Shown here in pieces: positions 27,678 through 36,611 of a DNA stretch of 64,000 nt; the first letter of the stretch is position 1; each line of letters begins with the position of its first letter. Where the stretch lies: the NCBI RefSeq assembly GCF_005937985.2, contig NZ_CP042172.1, forward strand, positions 1,426,001 to 1,490,000, written 5' to 3'. The translations under genes and the position numbers were made by a program. The notes beneath the pieces are model-generated. The model saw only the letters and a list, made by a program, of their open reading frames with translations, had not been told where the DNA came from and searched no databases. Source of the DNA: Arthrobacter sp. KBS0702. GTDB lineage: Bacteria > Actinomycetota > Actinomycetes > Actinomycetales > Micrococcaceae.

Positions 27678-28556
27678 TCAGGGGAGGGTGAGGATTTCGG
27701 CGCCGGACTCCGTGACCAGCAGGGTGTGCTCGAACTGCGCGGTCCGCTTGTGGTCGCGCGTCACGACGGTCCAGTCATCGGCCCACATGTCCCAGTCGAC
27801 CGTGCCCAGCGTGAGCATGGGTTCGATCGTGAAGACCATACCGGCTTCCATGACGGTGTTGTAGGCGGGGGCCGCGTCGTAGTGGGGGATGATCAGCCCG
27901 GTGTGGAAGGCCTCGCCGACGCCGTGCCCGGTGAAATCCCGGACGACGCCGTAGCCGAAGCGCTTGGCGTAGGACTCGATGGCCCGGCCGATCACGTTGA
28001 TTTCGCGGCCGGGAGCCACCGCCCGGATGGCGCGGCGCAGCGACTCTTCCGTGCGCTCGACCAGCAGCCGGGACTCCTCGTCGACGTCGCCGACGAGGAA
28101 GGTGTGGTTGGTGTCGCCGTGCACGCCGCCGATGAACGCCGTGATGTCGATGTTCAGAATGTCGCCGTCCTGGACCACAGTGCTGTCGGGGATGCCGTGG
28201 CAGATCACCTCGTTGAGCGAGGAGCAGAGGGACTTGGGGAAGCCCCGGTAGCCGAGGGTGGAGGGATACGCCTTGTGGTCGAGCAGGAACTCGTGCCCCA
28301 CCCGGTCCAGCTGGTCCGTGGTGACGCCGGGCGCAATGTGCTTGCCGACCTCAACGATCGCCTGGGCCGCAATCCGCGAGGCGATCCGGATCTTCTCGAT
28401 GGTCTCCGCGGACTTGACCTCGGATCCCGTGAACTTGGCCGGAGCCGGCTTGCCGACGTACTCGGGGCGCGGAATGGACGCGGGCACGGCGAGCTGGGGG
28501 CTGACTGTTCCCGGGACAAGGGTGCCGATGGGTGCAGTCGAGGTCAGGGAAGGCAT
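27678..28556 (-). CDS. map: Methionine aminopeptidase type I
   Basis: Map removes N-terminal methionine from nascent proteins. The 292-residue product has an N-terminal extension of about 45 residues, present in some actinobacterial MetAPs, before the pita-bread catalytic domain. Metal-ligand segments are visible: [37 protein letters not shown] and MVFTIEPML. An ATG at 28556 with TAGAAT 6 nt upstream indicates a leaderless transcript. A second map gene elsewhere is common in actinobacteria but not visible here. Confidence 0.95.
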   Translation of the reverse strand: MPSLTSTAPIGTLVPGTVSPQLAVPASIPRPEYVGKPAPAKFTGSEVKSAETIEKIRIASRIAAQAIVEVGKHIAPGVTTDQLDRVGHEFLLDHKAYPSTLGYRGFPKSLCSSLNEVICHGIPDSTVVQDGDILNIDITAFIGGVHGDTNHTFLVGDVDEESRLLVERTEESLRRAIRAVAPGREINVIGRAIESYAKRFGYGVVRDFTGHGVGEAFHTGLIIPHYDAAPAYNTVMEAGMVFTIEPMLTLGTVDWDMWADDWTVVTRDHKRTAQFEHTLLVTESGAEILTLP

Positions 28557-28562
28557 AGATTG

Positions 28563-28568
28563 ATTCTA
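28563..28568 (-). promoter_or_regulatory. -10 TAGAAT for map, leaderless geometry
   Basis: Read on the - strand, TATAGAAT precedes the map ATG with 6 nt between TAGAAT and the start codon. No ribosome site is present. Confidence 0.6.
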
Positions 28569-28682
28569 TAAGCAGTGGCCGAAGGCCGGAAAACAGGCCG
28601 AAAACTTCGGAAAACGGCCGGAAGATGTCGGAGAACAGCAGGAAAACACAGCCCGAACCGGGCCAGCGCAGGAGGAGTCCCG

Positions 28683-28847
28683 ATGACCGAATACTGGTAT
28701 AACGTCAACACCCACGAAATCGAAGAAGACGCCATGTCCGACTGGAGCCAGTTGATCGGCCCGTACAAGACCCGCGAGGAAGCTGAGCATGCCCTCGAAA
28801 AGGTCAAGGCCCGCAACGAGGCCTGGGACAAGGGCGAAGACGACTAA
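28683..28847 (+). CDS. Small SPOR-like protein
   Basis: The 54-residue acidic product is MTEYWYNVNT..., with a YKTREEAEHALEKVKARNEAWD segment resembling the C-terminal half of a SPOR repeat. Full SPOR domains bind denuded septal glycan; this protein is shorter and has no signal peptide or membrane segment, so it is probably cytoplasmic and the resemblance may reflect only the fold. The ATG at 28683 is backed by a strong AGGAGGAG; the frame is open back to 28575 through a run of imperfect CGGAAAAC repeats, but translation from there is unlikely. Confidence 0.75.
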   Translation: MTEYWYNVNTHEIEEDAMSDWSQLIGPYKTREEAEHALEKVKARNEAWDKGEDD

Positions 28848-28936
28848 GACAGCGGCCCTCCAGCCGGACTTCCGTTCGCAACCATTTCTACCCATATCCG
28901 GGTGCCGGCCCGGCCGGCCCTGCAAGGAGGCATACC

Positions 28937-29512
28937 ATGGCCGAACTCAGGCCCGAATACGCAGGACAATGGCGATTCGACCCCACCCATACGCGTATCG
29001 GCTTTTCCACCCGGCACGCCATGGTCACGAAGGTGCGCGGAGCCTTCAATGACTTCGAGGGCGTGATCACCGTCGACCCGGAGAACCCGGAACGATCCAA
29101 GGTAGAGCTGACGGTCAAGGTCGCGAGCATCGACACCCGCAACGCCGACCGGGACCAGCATCTGCGGACCAATGATTTCTTTGACGCCCCGCAGTTTCCG
29201 GAGATCACTTTTGTGAGCAGCCGGGTGGACCAGGTGGACGAGGGACACTTCATCGTCAGCGGCGACGTCACGATCCGGGGCGTCACCAAGGAGATCTCGA
29301 TACCGATCGACTTCATCGGCGTCGAACGGGACCCCATGGGCAACCTGCGCGCGGGCTTCGAGGGTTCGCGCCGCATCGACCGCCAGGACTTCGGGCTCAA
29401 GTGGAACACTGCCCTGGATTCCGGCGGAGTGCTGGTGTCGGACAAGATCACCCTGGAGTTCGAGGTCTCAGCGATCAAGACCGAAGACAGCGCCACGACT
29501 GCCAACGGCTAA
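28937..29512 (+). CDS. YceI family protein
   Basis: A 191-residue YceI/polyisoprenoid-binding domain protein: WRFDPTHTRIGFSTRHAMVTKVRGAF at the N-terminus, IDTRNADRDQHLRTNDFFD in the middle and VTIRGVTKEISIPIDF later are the conserved blocks of this lipocalin-like barrel. Members bind polyprenyl or quinone-like lipids or play roles in stress; the function of this one is unknown. There is no signal peptide, so it should be cytoplasmic. AGGAGG precedes the ATG by 7 nt. Confidence 0.9.
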   Translation: MAELRPEYAGQWRFDPTHTRIGFSTRHAMVTKVRGAFNDFEGVITVDPENPERSKVELTVKVASIDTRNADRDQHLRTNDFFDAPQFPEITFVSSRVDQVDEGHFIVSGDVTIRGVTKEISIPIDFIGVERDPMGNLRAGFEGSRRIDRQDFGLKWNTALDSGGVLVSDKITLEFEVSAIKTEDSATTANG

Positions 29513-29548
29513 GGCCGAGGCCGGTCTGCCGGCCCGGGGGACCCGGCT

Positions 29549-30505
29549 CTAGAACGAGTGTTCCGGGCCGGGGAACTGGCCCGAGCGGACATCGTCGCCG
29601 TAGGCTTTGGCGGCGTCGCTGAGCGTGGTCCGCAGGTCTGCGTACTGCTTGACGAACTTGGCCATCTTCCCGCCGCGCAGCCCGGCCATGTCCTGCCACA
29701 CCAGCACCTGGCCGGTGGTCGCGTTGCCGGCCCCGATGCCGATCGTGGGGACCTCGACGGCGGCGTCAACGGCGGCCGCCGTCGGCGCCGGAACCATTTC
29801 CATCAGCACGCAGAACGCACCGGCGTCGGCGAGGGCGACGGCGTCGTCGATCAGCCGCTGGGCGTCGTCGCCGCGGCCCTGGACCCGGTAGCCGCCGAGG
29901 GCGTGCTCGCTTTGCGGGGTGAAGCCGATGTGGGCCATCACCGGAATGCCAGCCTGGACCATGGCCCGGACGGTTTCGGCGTAGAACTTCCCGCCCTCGA
30001 TCTTGACCGCGTGCGCGAGACCCTCCTTGAGGAAGCGCACGCCGGTGGCCACCGCCTGCTGGGCGGACACTTCGTAACTGCCGAAGGGCAGGTCCGCCAC
30101 CACCAGGGCACGCCGGGCGGAGCGCGTGACGGCCCGGCACAGCGGGATCAGCTCATCCACCGTGACCGGCAGGCTCGTTTCATTGCCGAAGACATTGTTG
30201 GAGGCCGAATCTCCCACCAGCAGGACCTCGATGCCGGCTTCGTCGAAAATCTCGGCGGTGTACTGGTCATACGCCGTCAGCATCGCGAAGTGTTCGCCGT
30301 TGAGCTTCGCCTGGCGCAGGTGGTGCGTGCGGATCCGGCCGACGCGCTTGGCGGCGTCTTTGGTGGCGCTGTCCTTAGTGGCGCTGTCGGGCGCCGGAAC
30401 CTGGGCCGGGGGGACCTGGGCCGGGGCGCCTGACGCGGGGCCGTTGCCGTAAGGCGCGGCGAGTTCGGCGGACATGCTGGATTCGGGGCTGTTGCTGGGG
30501 GCCAT
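29549..30505 (-). CDS. panB: 3-methyl-2-oxobutanoate hydroxymethyltransferase PanB
   Basis: PanB makes ketopantoate from 2-oxoisovalerate and methylene-tetrahydrofolate, the first step of pantothenate synthesis. The 318-residue product has a disordered Ala/Pro-rich N-terminus of about 55 residues, with SATKD duplicated, before the barrel. Conserved parts are [47 protein letters not shown] and [22 protein letters not shown] box 6 nt before the ATG implies a leaderless transcript. Confidence 0.95.
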   Translation of the reverse strand: MAPSNSPESSMSAELAAPYGNGPASGAPAQVPPAQVPAPDSATKDSATKDAAKRVGRIRTHHLRQAKLNGEHFAMLTAYDQYTAEIFDEAGIEVLLVGDSASNNVFGNETSLPVTVDELIPLCRAVTRSARRALVVADLPFGSYEVSAQQAVATGVRFLKEGLAHAVKIEGGKFYAETVRAMVQAGIPVMAHIGFTPQSEHALGGYRVQGRGDDAQRLIDDAVALADAGAFCVLMEMVPAPTAAAVDAAVEVPTIGIGAGNATTGQVLVWQDMAGLRGGKMAKFVKQYADLRTTLSDAAKAYGDDVRSGQFPGPEHSF

Positions 30506-30511
30506 GCCACG

Positions 30512-30517
30512 AGCGTA
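30512..30517 (-). promoter_or_regulatory. -10 TACGCT for panB, leaderless geometry
   Basis: Read on the - strand, TACGCT is followed by CGTGGC and the panB ATG. It matches TANNNT with 6-nt spacing. Confidence 0.5.
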
Positions 30518-30779
30518 GTGCGATACCCGGGGTCCTAGCTACCGGGCGGCTGCGGCGGAGCGGCGAAAGCCGTCACAAATGCTGCGTCCAGGCGTGGCCG
30601 GGGCGGCGCCGTAACGCGGCTCCGGAGGCCATTGTGTTAACGGTGTGTTACGCGGGTGCGCTCCGCCAGCAATCGCCGGGAATGCTTAGTAGAGTGATGC
30701 GTGAGCAGCTGCGGGCACCAACCAAGACGAGTAGTCGGGACGGGTCCGGGGCACGGACGTAGACCCGGAAAGAGGCACC

Positions 30780-32120
30780 ATGGACCGCCAGCAAGAGTTT
30801 GTCCTGCGGACGATCGAAGAGCGTGATGTGCGCTTCGTGCGCCTCTGGTTTACCGACGTCGTGGGATCCCTGAAGTCCGTGGCGCTGGCCCCGGCCGAAG
30901 TGGAAGGCGCCTTCGAGGAAGGCCTGGGCTTCGACGGTTCCTCGATCGAGGGCCTGGCGCGCGTCTTCGAATCCGACATGCTCGCCCAGCCGGACCCCTC
31001 CACCTTCCAGATCCTGCCGTGGCGCGGCGAGACGGAAGCGACCTCGCGGATGTTCTGCGACATCCTGACGCCCGACGGCGAGCCCTCCGCCGCGGACCCG
31101 CGCAACGTGCTCAAGCGCAACCTGGCCAAGGCTGCGGACATGGGCTTCACCTGCTACACGCACCCCGAAATCGAGTTCTACCTGCTCAAGTCACAGCAGC
31201 CCGGCCCGGACGGCGCGCCGGTCCCGGTGGACGAGGGCGGCTACTTCGACCACGTCCCCGGCGGTGTGGCCCAGGACTTCCGCCGGACCGCCGTGACCAT
31301 GCTGGAGTCCGTGGGCATCTCGGTGGAGTTCAGCCATCACGAGGCCGGCCCCGGCCAGAACGAGATCGACCTGCGCTACGCGGACGCCCTGCAGACCGCG
31401 GACAACATCATGACCTTCCGCACCGTGATCAAGGAGGTCGCGCTGCAGCAGGGAACTTACGCCACCTTTATGCCCAAGCCGTTCACCGCGCACCCGGGCT
31501 CCGGCATGCACACGCACTTCTCGTTGTTCGAGGGCGACACCAACGCCTTCTATGAGGCCGGCGCGGAGTTCCAGCTCTCCGAGACCGCCCGCCAGTTCAT
31601 CGCCGGCATCCTCAAGCACGCCCCCGAGTTCACCGCCGTCACCAACCAGTTCGTGAACTCCTACAAGCGGCTCTGGGGCGGGGGAGAAGCCCCGAGCTAC
31701 CTGAGCTGGGGCCACAACAACCGCTCCGCCCTGGTCCGTGTCCCGCTGTACAAGCCCGGCAAGGGCCAGTCCGCGCGGATCGAATACCGCGGTATCGACT
31801 CCGCCGCCAACCCCTACCTCGCCTACGCCGTGCTGCTCGGCGCCGGCCTGAAGGGCATCGAAGAGGGCTACCAGCTGCCCGCCGCCGCCGAGGATGACAT
31901 CTGGTCGCTGAGCTCGGCGGAGCGCCGCGCCATGGGCCACGACCCGCTGCCGGCCAGCCTGCACGACGCGATCCGGACCATGGAGGATTCCGAGCTGATG
32001 CCGCAGATCCTCGGCGAGCAGGTCTTCGAGCACTTCCTGCGCAACAAGCGCGCCGAGTGGCAGGACTACCGCCTGCAGGTGACGCCCTACGAGCTGCAGC
32101 GCAACCTGGCCATCCTTTAG
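30780..32120 (+). CDS. glnA2: Glutamine synthetase type I, GlnA2-like (not adenylylated)
   Basis: A 446-residue type I glutamine synthetase with LGFDGSSIEGLARV, the metal-binding HPEIEFYLL, the GSGMHTHFSLF histidine and NRSALVRVPLY. It lacks the 25-residue insertion of the beta class. At the place where adenylylated enzymes have tyrosine, it reads DDIWSLSSAE (Trp at about residue 375), so GlnE should not modify it. Mycobacterium and Streptomyces carry the same glnA2 next to glnE. AGAGG precedes the ATG. Whether it makes glutamine in vivo or acts on another substrate cannot be told. Confidence 0.92.
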   Translation: MDRQQEFVLRTIEERDVRFVRLWFTDVVGSLKSVALAPAEVEGAFEEGLGFDGSSIEGLARVFESDMLAQPDPSTFQILPWRGETEATSRMFCDILTPDGEPSAADPRNVLKRNLAKAADMGFTCYTHPEIEFYLLKSQQPGPDGAPVPVDEGGYFDHVPGGVAQDFRRTAVTMLESVGISVEFSHHEAGPGQNEIDLRYADALQTADNIMTFRTVIKEVALQQGTYATFMPKPFTAHPGSGMHTHFSLFEGDTNAFYEAGAEFQLSETARQFIAGILKHAPEFTAVTNQFVNSYKRLWGGGEAPSYLSWGHNNRSALVRVPLYKPGKGQSARIEYRGIDSAANPYLAYAVLLGAGLKGIEEGYQLPAAAEDDIWSLSSAERRAMGHDPLPASLHDAIRTMEDSELMPQILGEQVFEHFLRNKRAEWQDYRLQVTPYELQRNLAIL

Positions 32121-32129
32121 GCGGCCGCG

Positions 32130-35100
32130 GTGAGCCTGGCACGGCGCCTCATCGCCGCAGGTTTCAACGACCTCGAGAAGGGCGAGCGGTTCCTGGCCGC
32201 CCCCGAACTGGACGGCCTGGACCAGGACGTTTTGTTCGCCGGGCTGCAACTGGCCGCCAACCCTGACACCGCCCTGCAGTCGCTGGTCCGGCTGATCGAG
32301 AAGCACCCGGACCTGCGGCGCCTCGCCGCAGCCGAGCCGGACCGCAGCGAGCCGCTGTACCGCGTGCTCGGCGCGTCGGAGGCCCTGGGCGAGTTCCTCA
32401 TCCGGCACCCCGAACACCTCGATGCCTTCCACGCCCCGGCCAGCCCCGAACCTGCCGCCGCAGACGCCGCCGCGCTGCGCGCCCGGCTCCTGCAGTCGGT
32501 CCGCGCCGATCCCAAGGCTGCCCGTCCGGTCGCGGGCCTGGCCGGCCAGGAAGGGTATGCCGCCCTCCGCACGGCCTACCGGCGCGGACTCGTGGAGCTG
32601 GCGGTCAAGGATCTTTGCGCCGCCGACCCGCTGGACTACCTGCCCGCGGTCGGGGCCGAGCTCGCGGACCTGGCCGGTGCCGCGATCGAGGCCGCCCTGG
32701 CCGTGTCCCGGGCCGAGGCGGCAGTGCAGTTTGGCGCCGGGGACGTGGCCGACGTCGGCCTGGCCGTGATCGGGATGGGCAAGTGCGGCGCCCGCGAACT
32801 CAACTACATTTCCGACGTCGACGTCATCTACGTGATCGACGCCGGCGCACTGGAAGACTCGCGGGCAAACACCATCGGAACTGCCCTGGCCTCGGGGATT
32901 TCGCGGGCCATCATGTCCACCAGCCGGGAGCCCGGGCTCTGGGAGGTCGACGCCAACCTCCGGCCTGAGGGCAAATCCGGGCCGCTGGTGCGCACCCTCG
33001 CCTCGCACGAAAGTTACTACGCGCGCTGGGCCGAAAGCTGGGAGTTCCAGGCGCTGCTCAAGGCCCGGACCATCGCCGGGGACGCCGCCCTCGGAGCACG
33101 CTACGAGGCCGCAGTCGCACCGCTGATCTGGTCCTCCGCCGGCCGGGAGGGGTTCGTTGAGTCGGTCCGGTCCATGCGCCGGCGCGTCACCGAACACATC
33201 CCGGCCGAGGAGGAACAGCGGCAGATCAAACTCGGCCGCGGCGGGCTGCGCGACGTCGAATTCACCGTCCAGCTGCTCCAGCTGGTACACGGCAGATCGG
33301 ACGAGACGCTGCGCTGCCGGGACACCACCTCGGCCATTGCCGCGCTCTCCGCCGGAGGCTACATCGGGCGCTCCGACGCCAAGGAATTCGACCGCGACTA
33401 CCGCTACCTGCGGCTGCTCGAACACCGGATCCAGCTCTTCCAGCTGCGCCGCACCCACCTGATGCCGGTCAAGGAGGCCTCGCTGCGCTCCCTCGCGAAG
33501 GCCGTGCTGGGCCCGTTCTCCAACGAACGCCCGCACCCGGATGCGCTGCTCGCGGCCTGGCGGAAGACCAAGCGCTCCGTCCGGGAACTTCACGAACGCA
33601 TCTTCTACCGCCCGCTGCTCAACACCGCGGCCGCGCTCAGCAGTGAGGAAGCCCGGCTGACCCCCGAGGCCGCGCAGGGCCGGCTCGCCGCGCTCGGCTA
33701 CCTCGACCCGCCCGGCGCCATGCGGCATATCGAGGCGCTCACCGGCGGGGTCAGCCGCCGTGCCGCGCTGCAGCGGCAACTGCTGCCCATCCTGCTCGGC
33801 TGGCTCGCCGAAGGGGTGGACCCCGACGGCGGCCTGCTGGCCTTCCGCCGCGTCAGCGAGGCGCTCGGCACGACGCACTGGTACTTGGGGCTGCTGCGGG
33901 ATTCGACGGCGGCGGCCGAGCGGCTCTGCCACGTGCTCGCCAACTCCCGGCTGATCTCCGACCTGCTGGAGGTCTCGCCTGAGTCGGTGGCCTGGCTCGG
34001 CTCGGACAAGGACCTGGTCCCGCTCAGCTACGAGGCACAATGGCTGGAGATCACCTCCAAGATGTCCCGGCACGCGGACCCGGAAAGCGCCATGCGCCTG
34101 ATCCGGCTGATCCGGCGCCGCGAAATCCTCAGGATTGCCATCGCCGACAGCGCCGGGCTGCTGGACCAGGACCAGGTGGGTGCGGCCCTGGCCGACACCG
34201 ACCGCGCCGCGGTACTCGGCGCGCTCCGGGTGGCCGAGACGGTTGTCGCGGCCGGAGGCCCGCTCAAGACGCGGGTGCTGGTGGTCGCGATGGGGCGCCA
34301 AGGCGGACGGGAGATTGGCTACGGCTCCGACGCCGACGTGATGTACGTGCACCGCGGCCTGCCGGGGGTCCCGGAGAACGAGGCGCAGGAGCAGGCGGCC
34401 CTGATCGTCAACAAGCTCTCCAGCCTGCTGACCCAGCCGCTCAAGCCCGCCATCCTGGCTGAGCGCGTGCTGATGGTCGACGCGGACCTGCGCCCGGAAG
34501 GCAAAAGCGGGCCGATGGTGCGGTCGCTGGACTCCTTTGCCGAGTACTACCGCCGCTGGTCCCTCATCTGGGAGGCCCAGGCTCTGCTGCGGGCCCGGCC
34601 GATGGCCGGCGACGACGACCTCGCCGCCGACTTCGTCGCGCTGATCGATCCGATCCGGTACCCGGAGGCCATTGCCGACCAGGATGTCCGCGAGGTACGG
34701 CGGGTCAAGGCACGCATCGAGGCCGAGCGGCTGCCCCGCGGCGCGGATCCGGCGCGGCACCTGAAGCTGGGCCGCGGCGGCCTGAGCGACGTCGAATGGC
34801 TCGCCCAGCTGCTGCAGCTGCGGCACGCCGGCCGGCACCCGGAACTGCGGACCACCTCCACCGTGGAAGCCCTTGAGGCGGCCGCCAGCCTGGAGCTGCT
34901 GGAGGCCGGGGAAGTGGTCCTGCTGCTGCGGGCCTGGCGGCTCGCGAGCCGGATCCGCTCAGCCAACGTCATCTGGACCGGCCGCGCCTCGGACCTGTTG
35001 CCTTCGTCGCGGCGCGACCTCGAGGCGGTGGCACGCTGGTGCGGCTACAGCCCGGGGAACGCCGCCGCGCTCGAGGAGGATTACCTGCGGCTCAGCCGGC

Positions 35101-35141
35101 GGGCCCGCGCCGTCTTCGAGCGCGTCTTCTACGGTCAGTAG
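32130..35141 (+). CDS. glnE: Bifunctional glutamine synthetase adenylyltransferase/deadenylyltransferase GlnE
   Basis: GlnE adds and removes AMP on a tyrosine of glutamine synthetase. The GTG at 32130 lies 9 bp after glnA2, giving 1003 residues, close to the family length. It has two nucleotidyltransferase domains: GMGKCGARELNYISDVDVIYV at about residue 212 and AMGRQGGREIGYGSDADVMYV at about 719, each with the DxD metal pair. LKLGRGGLSDVEW and LGRGGLRDVEF are the helical-linker repeats. Its expected target is the GlnA1 encoded at 36666-38090. Confidence 0.96.
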   Translation: MSLARRLIAAGFNDLEKGERFLAAPELDGLDQDVLFAGLQLAANPDTALQSLVRLIEKHPDLRRLAAAEPDRSEPLYRVLGASEALGEFLIRHPEHLDAFHAPASPEPAAADAAALRARLLQSVRADPKAARPVAGLAGQEGYAALRTAYRRGLVELAVKDLCAADPLDYLPAVGAELADLAGAAIEAALAVSRAEAAVQFGAGDVADVGLAVIGMGKCGARELNYISDVDVIYVIDAGALEDSRANTIGTALASGISRAIMSTSREPGLWEVDANLRPEGKSGPLVRTLASHESYYARWAESWEFQALLKARTIAGDAALGARYEAAVAPLIWSSAGREGFVESVRSMRRRVTEHIPAEEEQRQIKLGRGGLRDVEFTVQLLQLVHGRSDETLRCRDTTSAIAALSAGGYIGRSDAKEFDRDYRYLRLLEHRIQLFQLRRTHLMPVKEASLRSLAKAVLGPFSNERPHPDALLAAWRKTKRSVRELHERIFYRPLLNTAAALSSEEARLTPEAAQGRLAALGYLDPPGAMRHIEALTGGVSRRAALQRQLLPILLGWLAEGVDPDGGLLAFRRVSEALGTTHWYLGLLRDSTAAAERLCHVLANSRLISDLLEVSPESVAWLGSDKDLVPLSYEAQWLEITSKMSRHADPESAMRLIRLIRRREILRIAIADSAGLLDQDQVGAALADTDRAAVLGALRVAETVVAAGGPLKTRVLVVAMGRQGGREIGYGSDADVMYVHRGLPGVPENEAQEQAALIVNKLSSLLTQPLKPAILAERVLMVDADLRPEGKSGPMVRSLDSFAEYYRRWSLIWEAQALLRARPMAGDDDLAADFVALIDPIRYPEAIADQDVREVRRVKARIEAERLPRGADPARHLKLGRGGLSDVEWLAQLLQLRHAGRHPELRTTSTVEALEAAASLELLEAGEVVLLLRAWRLASRIRSANVIWTGRASDLLPSSRRDLEAVARWCGYSPGNAAALEEDYLRLSRRARAVFERVFYGQ

Positions 35142-35159
35142 CCGCACGGCAGCGGCCTG

Positions 35160-35201
35160 CTGCTGACGCGCCACGGGCCGTCTGCTGACGCGCCACGGGC
35201 C
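35160..35201 (+). repeat. 20-bp direct repeat upstream of the VOC gene
   Basis: CTGCTGACGCGCCACGGGCC occurs at 35160-35179 and again at 35182-35201. The second copy ends 7 bp before the -10 box of the next gene. It looks like a recent local duplication. Confidence 0.85.
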
Positions 35202-35208
35202 ACGGTGC

Positions 35209-35214
35209 TACCTT
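35209..35214 (+). promoter_or_regulatory. -10 TACCTT, leaderless geometry
   Basis: TACCTT ends 7 nt before the ATG at 35222 and fits TANNNT. No ribosome site is present. Confidence 0.5.
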
Positions 35215-35221
35215 GGGGCGC

Positions 35222-35638
35222 ATGACCAGGCAACTGTTTGTGAACCTGCCCGTGAAAGACCTCGCGAAGACGGTGCAATTCTTCACCGCGCTGGGGTTTT
35301 CCTTCAACCCCGACTTCACCGATGAGAATGCAGGCTGCATGATCGTCAACGACGACGCCTACGTGATGCTGCTGGTGGAGAGCTACTTCAAGACGTTCAC
35401 GTCCAAGGCTGTTGCCGACGCCCGCAGCAGCAGCGAGGCGATTATGTCCTTCTCGCTGGAAAGCCGTGAGGCCGTGGACGCGCTGGTCAGGACCGCCCTG
35501 ACCTCCGGCGGAACGCCGTCGGAGGAAGCCCAGGACTACGGGTTTATGTACACTCACAGCTTCCAGGACCCGGACGGCCACCTCTGGGAGGTGTTCTGGA
35601 TGGACCCGGCCGGGCCACCCAAGGACGCCGCGCTGTAG
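35222..35638 (+). CDS. VOC (glyoxalase/bleomycin-resistance fold) family protein
   Basis: The 138-residue product is a single VOC domain: MTRQLFVNLPVKDLAKTVQFFTALGFSFN, GCMIVNDDAYVMLLVE, and YGFMYTHSFQDPDGHLWEVFWMDP at the end. The DPDGHLWEVFW segment is typical of the PhnB/YaeR-like group. Members include lactoylglutathione lyases and antibiotic-binding proteins; the substrate of this one is unknown. The start at 35222 is supported by the -10 box 7 nt upstream. Confidence 0.87.
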   Translation: MTRQLFVNLPVKDLAKTVQFFTALGFSFNPDFTDENAGCMIVNDDAYVMLLVESYFKTFTSKAVADARSSSEAIMSFSLESREAVDALVRTALTSGGTPSEEAQDYGFMYTHSFQDPDGHLWEVFWMDPAGPPKDAAL

Positions 35639-35690
35639 CGTGCGGGCCAACGCCGGGCGCCCCGTGACCGCGGCGCGGCCCCGCTTTGGA

Positions 35691-35696
35691 TACGCT
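35691..35696 (+). promoter_or_regulatory. -10 TACGCT, leaderless geometry
   Basis: TACGCT ends 6 nt before the ATG at 35703; the same hexamer and spacing serve panB. Confidence 0.5.
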
Positions 35697-35702
35697 TCTG
35701 TC

Positions 35703-36218
35703 ATGTCTGAACACGTTTGGCTGCTGCCGCTGAAGGACCTCGACGACGACGCACGCGCCGTCAAGCTGGGCGAGGTCGCCGAAGTTGAGCTCGGCGAGGG
35801 CCAACGCAGGTTTGTCGGGGACCCGCTGCGGATGATGCTGATGGGCCTTGAAGAGGACGCCCGGCACCCCTTTGTCATCGACGTCGGCGGATCCGCCGTC
35901 GGTGTCCTGACCCTGCAGACCGGAGCGGCGACCCTGGCCGGCTGGGCGGACGACACTTCAGTCTGGCTGCTGCGCGGCTTCCTGATCGACCGCCGGCAGC
36001 AGGGCAAGGGCCTCGGTGCGCTGGCAGCGGAGGCCGCCGTCCGGGCGGCGGAGAAACTGACGGCAGCCTTCGGCGGCGGCCAGGCCGGCGTCGTCCTGTC
36101 CGTGAACGAAGAGAATCCTGCGGGGCAGGCCGCCTACCGGAAGGCCGGCTTCGAGGACCGCGGGCAATACCTTGGCCGCGACGCCGGCCCGCAGAGGACC
36201 ATGTACCGGGCGTTCTGA
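35703..36218 (+). CDS. GNAT family N-acetyltransferase
   Basis: A 171-residue GNAT acetyltransferase. The acetyl-CoA-binding segment is RRQQGKGLGALAAEAAV (R/Q-x-x-G-x-G/A), followed by NEENPAGQAAYRKAGF, the typical strand-helix at the C-terminus. The ATG at 35703 is preferred because a -10 box lies 6 nt upstream; the frame is open to 35640. The acceptor substrate is unknown. Confidence 0.85.
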   Translation: MSEHVWLLPLKDLDDDARAVKLGEVAEVELGEGQRRFVGDPLRMMLMGLEEDARHPFVIDVGGSAVGVLTLQTGAATLAGWADDTSVWLLRGFLIDRRQQGKGLGALAAEAAVRAAEKLTAAFGGGQAGVVLSVNEENPAGQAAYRKAGFEDRGQYLGRDAGPQRTMYRAF

Positions 36219-36250
36219 CCGGCGCTTCCTGGGATGGCTGGCGGTTCCGA

Positions 36251-36256
36251 TAGCAT
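36251..36256 (+). promoter_or_regulatory. -10 TAGCAT ahead of the small ORFs
   Basis: TAGCAT fits TANNNT and ends 7 nt before the ATG at 36264, the spacing seen at many genes of this window. A -35 is not evident. Confidence 0.4.
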
Positions 36257-36263
36257 GGGGACT

Positions 36264-36284
36264 ATGAGCGCGAACCTACGCTAG
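36264..36284 (+). CDS. Possible six-codon leaderless ORF MSANLR
   Basis: ATG at 36264 encodes MSANLR and stops at TAG 36282-36284, 20 nt before the next possible start. Its position right after a -10 box suggests a leaderless uORF controlling the ORF downstream. It may also be chance. Confidence 0.3.
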   Translation: MSANLR

Positions 36285-36304
36285 CCCACCAGGGGCCGGC
36301 GACA

Positions 36305-36505
36305 ATGGAAAGGCATTCCATGCTGAAACGCGCTCTGCCCCATGCCCTGTTCCGTATTTTCGGGCACCGTGTCTGCTGTGGCGCCATTCCGCGCTGGACC
36401 GCCCATGTCGGCCAGCGGTGGGACACCTATGACGTCGCGCCCTACAACCTCTACAACATCGTTTGGTGCGCCCAGCACTGGGTTCTGCAGAACTGCGACG
36501 ACTGA
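36305..36505 (+). CDS. Unrecognised Cys/Trp-rich small protein
   Basis: I do not recognise this 66-residue product, or 61 residues if it starts at the ATG 36320, which has GGAAAGG 6 nt upstream; for 36305 the site is AGGGG at 9 nt. It is basic at the N-terminus (MLKRALPHALFRIFGHR) and contains four cysteines (a CC pair and two singles), five tryptophans and several histidines, with no membrane segment. Third codon positions are about 80% G or C from 36320 on, in line with coding. It could be a metal-binding or RiPP-like peptide or a spurious ORF; no modifying enzyme is adjacent. Confidence 0.45.
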   Translation: MERHSMLKRALPHALFRIFGHRVCCGAIPRWTAHVGQRWDTYDVAPYNLYNIVWCAQHWVLQNCDD

Positions 36506-36572
36506 CCGCCCGGGAGGGCTCCAACCGTGCGGCGCCGCCGTCGGAGCCGTAGTCGAGTTGCCTGCACATCAA

Positions 36573-36611
36573 AAAGGCCGGCCCGAGGTGGTGAACCTCG
36601 GACCGGCCTTT
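36573..36611. terminator. Strong bidirectional terminator between the small ORF and glnA1
   Basis: AAAGGCCGG pairs with CCGGCCTTT and CCGAGGT with ACCTCGG around a GGTGA loop, with one internal mismatch. A-rich on the left and T-rich on the right, it can end glnA1 transcription (-) and the small + strand unit. Confidence 0.9.

Noticed and set aside
27114..28571. Open frame of 485 codons on the + strand opposite ppgK and map
   Set aside because: It lies fully over two recognisable genes and has the low-complexity composition of a shadow frame.
30611..30651. GTAAC and GTTAC motifs upstream of glnA2 as a GlnR site
   Set aside because: Only one half-pair (GTAAC-n6-TTAAC on the - strand) approaches the consensus and further half-sites are missing, unlike the four-part box at glnA1.
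31191..34838. Open frame of 1215 codons on the - strand opposite glnA2 and glnE
   Set aside because: Same antisense artefact; it spans two known genes and carries no motif.
36281..36478. 65-codon - strand ORF opposite the small Cys/Trp-rich ORF
   Set aside because: No promoter or ribosome site faces it, and codon composition favours the + strand frame.
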